Shown here one piece after another: positions 34,621 through 44,062 of a stretch of 64,000 nucleotides of DNA; positions within the stretch are counted from its first letter, which is position 1, and every line of letters begins with the position of its first letter. The DNA comes from Alphaproteobacteria bacterium MarineAlpha12_Bin1 (lineage in GTDB: Bacteria > Pseudomonadota > Alphaproteobacteria > UBA6615), in contig PTJY01000003.1 of the NCBI GenBank assembly GCA_002937505.1, positions 62,001-126,000 on the forward strand, in the 5' to 3' direction. The position numbers were made by a program, and so were the translations under genes. The notes beneath the pieces are model-generated. The model did no database searches and had not been told where the DNA came from. It saw only the letters and a list, made by a program, of their open reading frames with translations.

Positions 34621-36255
34621 ATGAAGTTTAGTAATTTACCCCTCAAAGATGCTGAAGGCGCAATCTTGGCTCACAGCCAAACGATTGATGGTAAGCATTA
34701 TCGAAAAGGCCAAGTACTTAAAACAATCGATATTGATAATATTGCTAAGTCCGGCATAGAAAAGATAGTTGTTGCTAAGCTAGAATCGAATGACGTCTCA
34801 GAAAACGACGCTGCACGGCGCATTGGAATAGCAGTTTCAGGTAAAAATACGCGAATAGGCCTTTCTAATACAGGAAGAGTTAACGTTTTTGCGACTACAA
34901 ACGGGCTTATTAATTTTGATCCAAAAATGATTAATAGGATCAACGAGATAGATGAAGGAATTACTATAGCTACTTTAAACCTGCATGAAAGAGTTTCAAT
35001 CGACCAAATAGTTGCAACAATAAAAATAATACCATTCTCCGTAACTGAGACTAAAGTTAATAAAACAGAGATCCTTGCATCAAAATACACCTCCTTAGTG
35101 AAGGTTAGTTCGTTTCAAAATTATAAAATTGCTTTGTTGCAAACCGAATTACCAGGACTTCAAAAAAAGGTAATAGAAAAGACATCTTCAGTAATTGGAT
35201 CAAAAATAATAGATCTAGGCAGCGTAATTTCCCAGGATTTAATTTGCAAACACGAATCTGATTCCATTGCGGAATGCTTAAAAAGTGTTTCAGAAAAGGA
35301 TATTGACCTAATATTAGTTGTTGGAGCCTCAGCCACTACTGACCGTCGTGACGTCATACCTAGCGGAATAATTAGTGGTGGAGGAAAAATTGAGCATTTT
35401 GGGATGCCTGTTGACCCTGGAAACCTGCTAGTAATTGGTAGATTAAAAAGTAAGCCTTTACTAGCTCTACCAGGTTCTGCACGTTCACCCAAAAAAGGGG
35501 GTAATGATATTATCCTAGAAAGGATACTTGCGAACCTCCCTATAGGAAAAAAACAAATAAGATCTATGGGTATAGGAGGCCTATTGAAAGAGAACTCTGC
35601 CCGTCCACTGCCACGAGCTGAAGCAGCACCACAAAGACAGAAAAAAGAAGCAATGCCCGTAATATCAAAAGTCGCCGGAATTATTCTAGCCGCTGGTCAA
35701 TCAAGACGTATGGGATATAGAAATAAGCTCTTAATTGAAATCGAAGGCAAAAGCATGATCCGTCATGCAGTAGACATAATGGTCAATGCAGGGGCGTCAC
35801 CGATAATAGTTGTAACAGGGCATGAAAGCAAAGAGGTTAGAAATGAGCTAAAAGATATTAACGCAATATTCGCTCATAATCCAAAATATGCTGATGGTCT
35901 TAGCACCTCACTAAATGCTGGACTTGATTCCGTACCTAGCAACTGTGCGGCCGCAATAATATCATTAGGAGATATGCCGCGTTTAAAATCTAATCATTTG
36001 ATAAAACTGATTGATACATTTAGAGCAGACCCGGGAAGAGAAATCTGTGTTCCAACTTGGAAAGGAAAGCGTGGCAATCCTGTTTTATGGACACGCAAAT
36101 ATTTTGGAGAACTGAAACAAATAAGTGGAGACATAGGCGCTAAATATCATATAGAAGAGAATTCTGACTCTGTTTTTGAAGTAGAAATGCCGGACAATGG
36201 CATTCTTATAGATGTTGATTCGCCAGAGGGGTTAGAACAACTAAATGAATCTTAA
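34621..36255 (+). CDS. MoeA-like molybdopterin-binding / MocA-like cytidylyltransferase fusion
   Basis: At 544 aa it joins two molybdenum cofactor domains. Residues ~1-335 hold a molybdopterin-binding part (ALAHSQTIDGKHYRKGQVL near the start; the MoCF-type DLILVVGASATTDRRDVIPSGI and KPLLALPGSARSPKKGG). Residues ~350-544 hold a nucleotidyltransferase like MocA: GIILAAGQSRRMGYRNKLL, GADPIIVVTGH-type strand, IISLGDMPRL. MocA makes the cytosine dinucleotide form used by CO dehydrogenase-type enzymes, so this gene completes the cox set. No ribosome site is visible before the ATG. Confidence 0.87.
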   Translation: MKFSNLPLKDAEGAILAHSQTIDGKHYRKGQVLKTIDIDNIAKSGIEKIVVAKLESNDVSENDAARRIGIAVSGKNTRIGLSNTGRVNVFATTNGLINFDPKMINRINEIDEGITIATLNLHERVSIDQIVATIKIIPFSVTETKVNKTEILASKYTSLVKVSSFQNYKIALLQTELPGLQKKVIEKTSSVIGSKIIDLGSVISQDLICKHESDSIAECLKSVSEKDIDLILVVGASATTDRRDVIPSGIISGGGKIEHFGMPVDPGNLLVIGRLKSKPLLALPGSARSPKKGGNDIILERILANLPIGKKQIRSMGIGGLLKENSARPLPRAEAAPQRQKKEAMPVISKVAGIILAAGQSRRMGYRNKLLIEIEGKSMIRHAVDIMVNAGASPIIVVTGHESKEVRNELKDINAIFAHNPKYADGLSTSLNAGLDSVPSNCAAAIISLGDMPRLKSNHLIKLIDTFRADPGREICVPTWKGKRGNPVLWTRKYFGELKQISGDIGAKYHIEENSDSVFEVEMPDNGILIDVDSPEGLEQLNES

Positions 36256-36454
36256 AGATCGAAATATAGTCTATCATTAGCTTGGCTCGATATAAAAGAT
36301 ATAAGAGAATTTTAGAATATTGGGTTCGCGAGTAGTAGATAACTTATAAATATCCACCTGACCCATCGCCAATGTTTGTGCACTTACTATGCCCATTTAA
36401 TAAATCATACTCATAGTCGTGGCTTCAAAATTAGTTGTTGATAATTTTTCCAGC

Positions 36455-37246
36455 CTATGTAATTCGTCGGGTCAGGCCACCATCTATCGCAGTTGAGGTC
36501 CCTGTTATATAACTAGCATTTTCACTAGACAAAAATGTAGCAAGCGCGGCAAATTCTTCAACTCTTCCAACTCGGCCAATTGGTATCGCAGAAGCGACCT
36601 CACCTTTAACTTCATCAATATTTTTTCCTGTACGATCTGCAGTTCTTTTGTAAAGTTGCTCGAGGCGTTCAGTTCCAATCCTTCCCGGCATTAACATATT
36701 AACGGTTACGTTATCCTTTGCTACTTCAAAGCTTAGCGTTTTCGCCCAGTTAGCCAGAGATACTCTCAGTGTATTAGATATTCCCAACTCCGGTATTGGC
36801 TCTACTACTCCCGACGAACTAACAATTAAAATACGTCCCCAAGACCTTTCCCTCATACCTGGCAGTATCAGTCCTGTTAAATGCATAACACTAATAACCA
36901 TACTTTCAAAATTAGAACGCCAAGAATCTATATCCACCTCACTTATAGGGCCAAATGGAGGTCCCCCAGTGTTATTGACTAAAATATCCACCCCACCAAA
37001 AGTGGCTTGAGAAAAACTAACCGCATTTTCAATTGAATCGATTGAAGACAGGTCACATTGAAGACCATGTGCTTCAACCTCATACTGTTCAGCAATACTT
37101 TCAGCGATTCTCTTGCATTTTTCTTCATCTCTGCTGCAAAGAATTACACGTACGCCCTCTTTAGCTAGGGATTCAGCGATCGCTTTCCCGATTCCTCTAC
37201 TAGCCCCAGACACCAGTGCTCTTTTCCCTGCTATTCCTAAATCCAT
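36455..37246 (-). CDS. SDR-family protein with substituted YxxxK active site
   Basis: This 263-aa Rossmann protein has the cofactor motif SGASRGIGKAIA (13-24), NNTGGPP (91-97), and the C-terminal ITGTSTAIDGGLTR. Where SDRs have YxxxK, this one reads S157-NTL-R161 within ELGISNTLRVSLANWAKTL, and the family-typical SSSG of the catalytic serine remains. This belongs to an SDR branch lacking the Tyr, so it may bind NAD(P)H without the usual chemistry, or use other residues. It stands next to a DUF4340 gene but is unlikely to belong to that module. Confidence 0.82.
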   Translation of the reverse strand: MDLGIAGKRALVSGASRGIGKAIAESLAKEGVRVILCSRDEEKCKRIAESIAEQYEVEAHGLQCDLSSIDSIENAVSFSQATFGGVDILVNNTGGPPFGPISEVDIDSWRSNFESMVISVMHLTGLILPGMRERSWGRILIVSSSGVVEPIPELGISNTLRVSLANWAKTLSFEVAKDNVTVNMLMPGRIGTERLEQLYKRTADRTGKNIDEVKGEVASAIPIGRVGRVEEFAALATFLSSENASYITGTSTAIDGGLTRRIT

Positions 37247-37287
37247 TATTTATCCTAAATTAAAGAACCTAATAACAATTCAATTAC

Positions 37288-38346
37288 CTAGGAACTTTTA
37301 TCTTTTGTTTCCTTAATTATATCTTTGAGCTTATATGTTAGGATATCAAAATCGTTACTTGGTATCCAGTAGGCCCAATCTTTAACGCGCTTGTTGATTT
37401 CATCCACCTTTTTACGGGAACTGTCTTCAACGTCTTTGGTGTGGGATTTATCTTTCTCATACTTCGCAATAAATATGACCCAGTTTTGTTTGTCTAATTT
37501 TTGTAACTTAGCCGTTATAGAGATTCCACTAAATGTTAAAAACTTAGCCACCCGAGCATTAGGTAATAAAATAACATCTTTCTTTGGCTTAACATCCTCA
37601 AGGTTAATGTCAGCCATAGCCCGTTTAATAGAATTTACTTTTTCATCATCTAACTTAGCTTTAATATTCGCTTTTTCCAGTGTCAGTTCTTGTTTTTTAG
37701 GGTTTTTTCTAACTAAGGTTAGCTTTCCTTCTGGTCCAGACAATGTCACTTTTTTTACTTTTTCCGCAGAAATTGAAACTATATTACCATCTAGCCATGG
37801 TACTAAGCGTGTTTGAACACTAGCTAAGCCACTTACCAACCAAACATTATTTGTCCCTGGTTCTCTAATGTAATTACCGCTTACTGCCCCATCTATAAAG
37901 CGAGCACTTGGACGTCCTATAATTGACTCTGCTAATACTTCTCCTTGAGAGTTAGTCATTCTTACGTAAGCTGATTCAGATTCTTCTCCGTCAATATCCT
38001 CAACTTCTAACCTAGAGAACCTATCCGGCCGAGACGTCTTGCGTTCAATGTATCGCATATCTGACAAACTAATTACTAATCGTCTTACATTACTCTCATC
38101 AACTCTATAACCAAATTTATCAGGCGTTCTCCACATTTCATCTGAACGTTCTATAGAAAATGATCCAAAACGGCTTTTAATTTCAATCTTTGACACAGAA
38201 TCAGGACTTTTCCTTAAGTCAGCAAATACCGGCTTCCGTGAAACAGGATCAAAATTTGCTGTAGGCTTATCCAAAACAACAAATGTTGCTAAAATTACCA
38301 TGGCAATAGTTATCAATAACCAGGTGAGAAATGCCCGCGGGCCCAT
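37288..38346 (-). CDS. DUF4340 family membrane-anchored protein
   Basis: A 352-aa protein with an N-terminal membrane helix (FLTWLLITIAMVILATFVVL) and a large periplasmic region built of repeated beta-strand blocks typical of DUF4340 (SVSKIEIKSRFGSFSIERSDEMWRTP, VDESNVRRLVISLSDM). It follows the GldG-like gene by 17 bases and belongs with the ABC-2 module upstream. Such DUF4340-GldG-ABC modules are widespread outside gliding bacteria, and their substrate is not known. Confidence 0.82.
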   Translation of the reverse strand: MGPRAFLTWLLITIAMVILATFVVLDKPTANFDPVSRKPVFADLRKSPDSVSKIEIKSRFGSFSIERSDEMWRTPDKFGYRVDESNVRRLVISLSDMRYIERKTSRPDRFSRLEVEDIDGEESESAYVRMTNSQGEVLAESIIGRPSARFIDGAVSGNYIREPGTNNVWLVSGLASVQTRLVPWLDGNIVSISAEKVKKVTLSGPEGKLTLVRKNPKKQELTLEKANIKAKLDDEKVNSIKRAMADINLEDVKPKKDVILLPNARVAKFLTFSGISITAKLQKLDKQNWVIFIAKYEKDKSHTKDVEDSSRKKVDEINKRVKDWAYWIPSNDFDILTYKLKDIIKETKDKSS

Positions 38347-38363
38347 CTCCTACTCCTCTTAAT

Positions 38364-40289
38364 TTAATGTATTGCTGATTTATAAAACTGTGCTCGTCTA
38401 AACTTTCTTACTAAGGCAAGTAAAATAGAAATAATCGCGACTACTATTGGCACAGCCCAAATGTTTATGATTCGAATACGGTTCTCTAGCGTTTCAACAT
38501 CGTTCCTGAGTGATCGTTGAACCTTTCTTAAGTCACGACGACTTTCTAGCATTTTGATTCGAAAATTATCCACTTGTTCTTGTTGTGCTGCCGTCATTAA
38601 AACCCCAGTTGATTTCTCTTCACGCTGAATGTTTTTAATATTTTTTTCGATATCTGATATGCTGTTCAGAAGCTCTTGTTCCTTGTTACGATATTTATCA
38701 TCAGCTTTCTGACGCATTTCAGAAATTACCTCAAATGGTCTTACAGAAAAACCTCGACCACGAAGCCCCACGAGGGCCTGGCTACCTCTCAGATTATCAA
38801 TTGCGTTTATAGCAAAGTCAGCATTACTAGCAGTTGGTATAGTAAGACGTTGTCCACCCATCTCACGAACCCGGGCCCAGTTTCTATCCGCCAAGAAATC
38901 AGCATCACCAACTAAAATAGCGTTAAAAGGCGAAACGCTTGAACTCAAATGTGCTTTTTTAACTTTTTCATTTTTCTCATCAGAGTTTAAAACCTCTTTT
39001 GGAGGACCATCAGGAAAAGCTGTTCCTATTTTTCCTGTAACTCTAGCTGCTAAAGAATAAGATTTATTTTTTGATTCAAACTTTTCAATTAGTGCAATTG
39101 GATTTGGTTGTTGTGCAATATCAAACGCATCCATTAGGTCAGAATTATTTGATGTGTAAATAAGAGGTTCTAAGGTTGTTGTAGCATCTTTTCTTGACAT
39201 AAAGGCTCCGGCAGAAGTCATAACGATTCTCTGTAGTTGACTACTAACCGTATCTTTTTTAGCAAAACGATCTCCAACAAGGTTAAGCCAGGAAACATAA
39301 TCTACAGCAACCTGCTGACCAGATTCAGGATCAGGAAAGCCTACCCGAACAGCGTCATCTGTATTAGCAACAAATTTTCCCGCGGGCATCTCCACACCCC
39401 AAGCTTTAAACAAAGGCTCAACAGCAGAAATACCTACTCCGGGCGGGGGAAGCTGTCCAGCTTGCGGCCCAGCTAACGCCATAGATTCCGCAAATGGGTC
39501 AACGAAAGCAAGAACTCTGCCTCCATTTAGAACAAACTGATCAATTGAATATAAAAGCGAAGTATTTATTGTGTGAACAGCAGCTATAACCAGAACCTCT
39601 ATGTCATCGGGCAAAGTTTTGTCAGATCTTTCTATAAATTCAATATCAAAAAACTGCTTCATACCATCAATAATTAACCAAGGTTTATAATTGTCAAACC
39701 TGGTTCCTTGTAGAGGCAAATCAGAAAATATTGCAATTTTAGTTTTCTCTGGATTAGCTAGATTATGAATTAATCGAGTTAAGTCATATTCTAGGAATGG
39801 TGCCCGCTCAGGAGATAGATAGCTGATAGAATCTTTGTCATCTGTACTATTTGTACCTGCAACACCGAAATAAACTAGCTCTCCAGATTGATCAAAAGGA
39901 AGACCTTGCAGGCCGTCACTAACAGCTAAATCTTCTTCGGGAGAGAACGGTTCTGGATCAAACAATTTAAATCTTACCTTGCCTCTCGAAAGACGCTCGT
40001 ACTCCTCTAGTAACTCTATTACCCTAGTTGCATGTCTTGCTATATCTGGGCCTATTTCACTGAATTTTCGAGAATAATAAAGTCTTACATCAACTGGCTC
40101 ATCAATGTTACTTAACAAGTCTTTGGTGCCGTCCGACAAAGTAAATAATTCGTCTTGTGTAAGATCTAATCTATTTGCAGTGAAGATATTATTGACGATA
40201 GCGTTAAATGCTAAAAAGAAAATAATAGCAAGACCAATACCTATAGTTGCAAGTACAGAGCGATCCGAGCTTTTAATTTTATCAAACAT
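38364..40289 (-). CDS. GldG-like ABC-associated periplasmic protein
   Basis: At 641 aa it has an N-terminal helix (VLATIGIGLAIIFFLAFNAIVN), a large extracytoplasmic part of the ABC_transp_aux/GldG type (RLDLTQDELFTLSDGTKDLLSNIDEPVDVRLYYS, then EVLVIAAVHTINTSLLYSIDQFVLNGGRVLAFVDPF), a coiled coil around 540-610, and a C-terminal helix (INIWAVPIVVAIISILLALVRKF). It lies three bases after the permease gene. In Bacteroidetes, GldG works with GldA and GldF; in Proteobacteria the role is unknown. Confidence 0.87.
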   Translation of the reverse strand: MFDKIKSSDRSVLATIGIGLAIIFFLAFNAIVNNIFTANRLDLTQDELFTLSDGTKDLLSNIDEPVDVRLYYSRKFSEIGPDIARHATRVIELLEEYERLSRGKVRFKLFDPEPFSPEEDLAVSDGLQGLPFDQSGELVYFGVAGTNSTDDKDSISYLSPERAPFLEYDLTRLIHNLANPEKTKIAIFSDLPLQGTRFDNYKPWLIIDGMKQFFDIEFIERSDKTLPDDIEVLVIAAVHTINTSLLYSIDQFVLNGGRVLAFVDPFAESMALAGPQAGQLPPPGVGISAVEPLFKAWGVEMPAGKFVANTDDAVRVGFPDPESGQQVAVDYVSWLNLVGDRFAKKDTVSSQLQRIVMTSAGAFMSRKDATTTLEPLIYTSNNSDLMDAFDIAQQPNPIALIEKFESKNKSYSLAARVTGKIGTAFPDGPPKEVLNSDEKNEKVKKAHLSSSVSPFNAILVGDADFLADRNWARVREMGGQRLTIPTASNADFAINAIDNLRGSQALVGLRGRGFSVRPFEVISEMRQKADDKYRNKEQELLNSISDIEKNIKNIQREEKSTGVLMTAAQQEQVDNFRIKMLESRRDLRKVQRSLRNDVETLENRIRIINIWAVPIVVAIISILLALVRKFRRAQFYKSAIH

Positions 40290-40292
40290 TAC

Positions 40293-41027
40293 TCAACTGC
40301 TTTTCTTAATTTCAACAATTAAAATGTTAACAAACAAAGCAACTGCTATTACGGATAAAAAGAATAAAATATCACGTACATCTATAACTCCTTGAGAGAG
40401 ATCACCGAAATTCGTTAAGAAACTCAGTTCGGCTATGGCTTCAACAAATCTAGGAGGGGCCCAAGCACGAAAAAATGCTTGAACTAGCTCAACGCCACTC
40501 ATCAAAAATATAAAACAAATAACAGCTGCAAGAACAAAGGCTATGACCTGGTTTTTCGTTAAAGCAGAAACGCTTGAGCTTAGCGCTAAAAAACCTCCTG
40601 CCATTAACCAGCTGCCTACGTAAGCTGTTACGATTACTCCATTATCAGGGTCGCCCAAAAAGTTCACTGTAAGCCATATTGGAAACGTAAGAGAAAGAGC
40701 TATCCCTACAAATATCCAAGCTGCTAAAAATTTCCCTATAACAGCCTGGCTAGTAGAAATAGGAAGAGTCATTAAAAACTCCATTGAACCGGATTTTCTT
40801 TCTTCTGCCCACAACCTCATTCCAACAGCGGGGATCAAAAACAGATACAGATATGGATGATATATAAAAAACACCTGTAAATCGGCCTGCCCTCTGTCTA
40901 GCCAATTTCCAAAAAAGAAAGTTAAACCACCAGCTAACGCAAGAAAGATCACAATAAAAACATAGGCCACAGGCGATATAAAATATGATGTTAGTTCACG
41001 ACTACATATGATCCAGGTGTTACGCAT
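40293..41027 (-). CDS. ABC-2 type permease (GldF-like)
   Basis: A 244-aa, six-helix ABC-2 permease: CSRELTSYFISPVAYVFIVIFLALAGGLTFFFG at the start, RLWAEERKSGSMEFLMTLPISTSQAVIGKFLAAW in the cytoplasmic coupling region, and a C-terminal helix LFFLSVIAVALFVNILIVEI. It overlaps the ATPase gene by eight bases. It forms the membrane channel of the GldA/F/G-type module. Confidence 0.9.
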   Translation of the reverse strand: MRNTWIICSRELTSYFISPVAYVFIVIFLALAGGLTFFFGNWLDRGQADLQVFFIYHPYLYLFLIPAVGMRLWAEERKSGSMEFLMTLPISTSQAVIGKFLAAWIFVGIALSLTFPIWLTVNFLGDPDNGVIVTAYVGSWLMAGGFLALSSSVSALTKNQVIAFVLAAVICFIFLMSGVELVQAFFRAWAPPRFVEAIAELSFLTNFGDLSQGVIDVRDILFFLSVIAVALFVNILIVEIKKSS

Positions 41028-41982
41028 TTTTCACCTCTAAGCCGCCTACGGTTAACTCTCTAAATACTTCTTCCAACCGTCCTCTCTCCACATACATCTC
41101 TAACACCTTAAGCCCATCCTCATCCATAGAATTTCTTATAGATCCCAAAATGTCCTTTTTATTGCTTGGAAACACAACTATTTCAACAAGTTCTTCATCA
41201 TTTCTGACAATCTCTACAAGCTGAACGTCTGGAATATTTTCTATCAAAGTAATACACCGTTCCGAGTTTGTAGCTTCAATTCGAATCCCTACAGCATTAT
41301 GAAACCGCGAGCTTCTTTCAAGCATAGATGGCTTCTGGTCAGCAACTATTTTACCTTGTGAAATGATTATTGCCCTACTACACACAGCATCAACTTCTTC
41401 TAGAATATGAGTGGAAATAACTATTGCTTTAGAATGAGACATACGATCTAACAACTGCCTAACTTCGTGTTTCTGGTTAGGATCTAACCCATCCGTCGGC
41501 TCATCAAGTATAAGGACTTCAGGATCATGAATTATTGCTTGAGCAAGTCCAACTCTTCTCTTATAACCTTTAGATAAAGTTTCAATGGGTTGGTGAAGAA
41601 CCCGCTCGAGCTGAAGACTTTCTACAACGTGCTCGTAGCCCATTTTTCGTTTCTCTTTATTTAACTGACGGATATCACAAACGAAGTTTAATAAACTATT
41701 TGGTGTCATATCGCCATAAAGTGGGGCACCTTCAGGCAAATAGCCCAGTCTCCTTTTTATCTCCAATGGTGAGTGAAGCACGTCATACCCACAAACGCTT
41801 ACTTTCCCAGCTGTCGGAGATAAATACCCGGTGGCCATCTTCATTGTTGTTGACTTTCCTGCACCGTTGGGGCCCAAAAACCCTAACACCTCTCCACGAG
41901 ACACGGAGAAAGAAATATTATCAACGGCCGAAATGGGTCCGAATTTCTTGGTCAAACCATCAATTTCCAGCAATTTATCCAC
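41020..41982 (-). CDS. ABC transporter ATPase (GldA/CcmA-like)
   Basis: This 320-aa ATPase has Walker A FLGPNGAGKSTTMKMA near residue 36-51, the Q-loop GYLPEGAPLYGDMT, signature LSKGYKRRVGLAQ, Walker B VLILDEPTDGLDPNQ and H-loop ISTHILEEV. A C-terminal domain of about 100 residues is typical of ABC-2 exporters. It starts the GldA-GldF-GldG-DUF4340 set. Confidence 0.92.
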   Translation of the reverse strand: MDKLLEIDGLTKKFGPISAVDNISFSVSRGEVLGFLGPNGAGKSTTMKMATGYLSPTAGKVSVCGYDVLHSPLEIKRRLGYLPEGAPLYGDMTPNSLLNFVCDIRQLNKEKRKMGYEHVVESLQLERVLHQPIETLSKGYKRRVGLAQAIIHDPEVLILDEPTDGLDPNQKHEVRQLLDRMSHSKAIVISTHILEEVDAVCSRAIIISQGKIVADQKPSMLERSSRFHNAVGIRIEATNSERCITLIENIPDVQLVEIVRNDEELVEIVVFPSNKKDILGSIRNSMDEDGLKVLEMYVERGRLEEVFRELTVGGLEVKNA

Positions 41983-42149
41983 TATCTTTTAACTCCAAAA
42001 GTAACTTTATTTTGAGACTTTTCATTTCGTCAATCTATAAAAGACTACACTTAATTACATACTTTTTAAAACAAGGGAACGATTTAGACATTTCCTATCA
42101 AGCTTTCAAGTCTGTAATTGAAATGAAATTGGCTTATCTATAGCTAAAT

Positions 42150-42884
42150 TTATGGGTAATCGCATTTTCTACCCGAAATCTCAACAAAAGACCGCATTCC
42201 TGACACTATACTAAAACGATATTCCTTATCACCCACTACTACCGCATGATGAAGCGGAAGCACACCCTCAGCGGATGTAGTCTCTCCTCCAGGCTTTGTA
42301 AAATACACAACCACCTTTTTTGCAGGATCAAACCATGCCTCGGGCCTTCCTCGATTATTTATCTTTGATTTACCTATGGCCGTAACAAGTATCGATTTAT
42401 CTGCAAATGATACATTATCGTTAGGCCCCGCATAAACAGGGTTTTGTACAACAAAACGTCTCGTTACTTGAAGCGGCTCACATACATCTCTTTTCTGCGC
42501 AAGTGTAATTATTTCAGAAATTCTTTTACGAGAGACTCCTTTTTTGATTCGTTGATGAATTTTTATAAGTAGCTCTTTATCCTCAGCTCCCGGAACTTCA
42601 CTTTCATAATGATCTCGCCATTTAGCAACCAGTGCTCGTTCAGCTCTTAGGGCAGTTTCAAGTCCAACAATATCTGTTTTAAGTTGTTCTAGCGTCAAGC
42701 TAGTCTGATACATTTTAGTTTCTAGCACCCGCACTTCCTTTCGAGCGAGCTCTAGTCCAAAGTCGTAAGCATAATAACCAGCAAAAATAGCTACAAGTAA
42801 AACAAACACCCAGCGAACGAGTGCTATGACTAACCTACCCTGACGGCGTCTTCGATAGCGTCTATCTGAAATTCCCAGTGTCAT
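42150..42884 (-). CDS. Conserved-looking membrane-anchored coiled-coil protein, unknown function
   Basis: This 244-aa protein has a very basic N-terminus (DRRYRRRRQGRL), one helix (about 19-44) and a coiled coil of about 50 residues (ELARKEVRVLETKMYQTSLTLEQLKTDIVGLETALRAE), then a C-terminal domain with beta character from ~140 on. No catalytic motif is visible. Topology suggests an inner membrane protein with a periplasmic coiled coil. It is separated by 167 bases from the ABC module and by 30 from the TauE gene. I do not recognise a named family. Confidence 0.7.
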   Translation of the reverse strand: MTLGISDRRYRRRRQGRLVIALVRWVFVLLVAIFAGYYAYDFGLELARKEVRVLETKMYQTSLTLEQLKTDIVGLETALRAERALVAKWRDHYESEVPGAEDKELLIKIHQRIKKGVSRKRISEIITLAQKRDVCEPLQVTRRFVVQNPVYAGPNDNVSFADKSILVTAIGKSKINNRGRPEAWFDPAKKVVVYFTKPGGETTSAEGVLPLHHAVVVGDKEYRFSIVSGMRSFVEISGRKCDYP

Positions 42885-42914
42885 TTGAGATCCAAGCTCA
42901 TTTTAAATGATGTC

Positions 42915-43826
42915 TCAAAAAGTTGATAATTGTCTTATTACAATAAACGACATAGCAATCCCAATTATACCAAATAGTATCGCAATAATCTTCTCCATAG
43001 TGCCTTGGGCTATTTTACCTTGCAGTCGGGGACCTATCTGTCCTCCAAGAATGACTGCTGGAATAGTATAAACAACCAAGTTCCAAGGTATTGCATTTAT
43101 CCCTCCTGCTGCTATTAAAGCTGTGACTTGAGTGAATGACGCAGACGCTATGGTTATAATTACAATAAACACAGATGTAGCTGCCGCAACTGCCACTGGA
43201 ACTCGGTTACGCTTCACAAGCTGTGGCATTATTACCTCTCCTATGCCCACCCCTAATAAACCTGTGATGAAACCTCCAATGCCCGTGGCTCCTACCCCAA
43301 ATATACCAAGACGAGGCTTATGGTAATCGTACGTAATACCGTCTTGTGAGGTAATACTCATTTTTACTCTTTCAGATTTATTTTCCCTGTCTGATGAGCT
43401 TGTTGAAGGATCATTTGCCTCGGCTGGAGTGTGTCTTAAAATGATAGGACATAAAATCAACATTAAGAGGGCATACGCACCTTTTAAAAAAACCTCCTGA
43501 TCTTTCAGTGAGGCAAGTAACACTGCCCCAACCACAGCTATAGGCACGGATACTATTAGAAAAGGTATAGCAGACTTAAAATCAATAAGTTTTTTCCTGT
43601 AATATCCTACGAAACCAGAAGAAAACCCAAAAACTTCAGTCATTAGAGCAGATCCGATAGCGGCTGCTGTTGTAAGTGGATATTCGGGCCCCAACAAAGG
43701 AAAAATAATTACAAATATTGGAATAAAAAGTGCTGCTCCACCTATACCACTTAACATCGCAGTAGTTGCCACACAAATCGATATTGGAAACATAAACCAA
43801 TATTGTATCCAATCTAACTCAACCAT
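42915..43826 (-). CDS. TauE/SafE family sulfite/sulfonate exporter
   Basis: A 303-aa membrane protein with about eight to nine helices in two repeats. The first repeat has LSGIGGAALFIPIFVIIFPLLGPEYPLTTAAAIGSAL, the second has GATGIGGFITGLLGVGIGEVIMPQLVKRNRVPVAVAAATSVF. A charged cytosolic loop of ~50 residues lies between. The family exports sulfite, sulfonates or other small anions. The substrate cannot be read; sulfur-related genes lie only at the window's start. Confidence 0.87.
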   Translation of the reverse strand: MVELDWIQYWFMFPISICVATTAMLSGIGGAALFIPIFVIIFPLLGPEYPLTTAAAIGSALMTEVFGFSSGFVGYYRKKLIDFKSAIPFLIVSVPIAVVGAVLLASLKDQEVFLKGAYALLMLILCPIILRHTPAEANDPSTSSSDRENKSERVKMSITSQDGITYDYHKPRLGIFGVGATGIGGFITGLLGVGIGEVIMPQLVKRNRVPVAVAAATSVFIVIITIASASFTQVTALIAAGGINAIPWNLVVYTIPAVILGGQIGPRLQGKIAQGTMEKIIAILFGIIGIAMSFIVIRQLSTF

Positions 43827-44062
43827 GTCTTAATACCCTGCTAATAATATCTAATTTGTTTCTCATTCTACAAACTCACATAAAATTCCTATCTTTTTAT
43901 TGGGAAAACTAACTCGTAAGCCATATAAAATCTATTCGTAATGCGCTATTTTAAAAATAATTACTAGAATATAACTCATATACGAAATCAGTTTACAGAA
44001 TTACTAGAACTTGGAGTGTTTAAAAAGGTTTCTCTAATTTTTGAAAACAGGAATATAAAATA

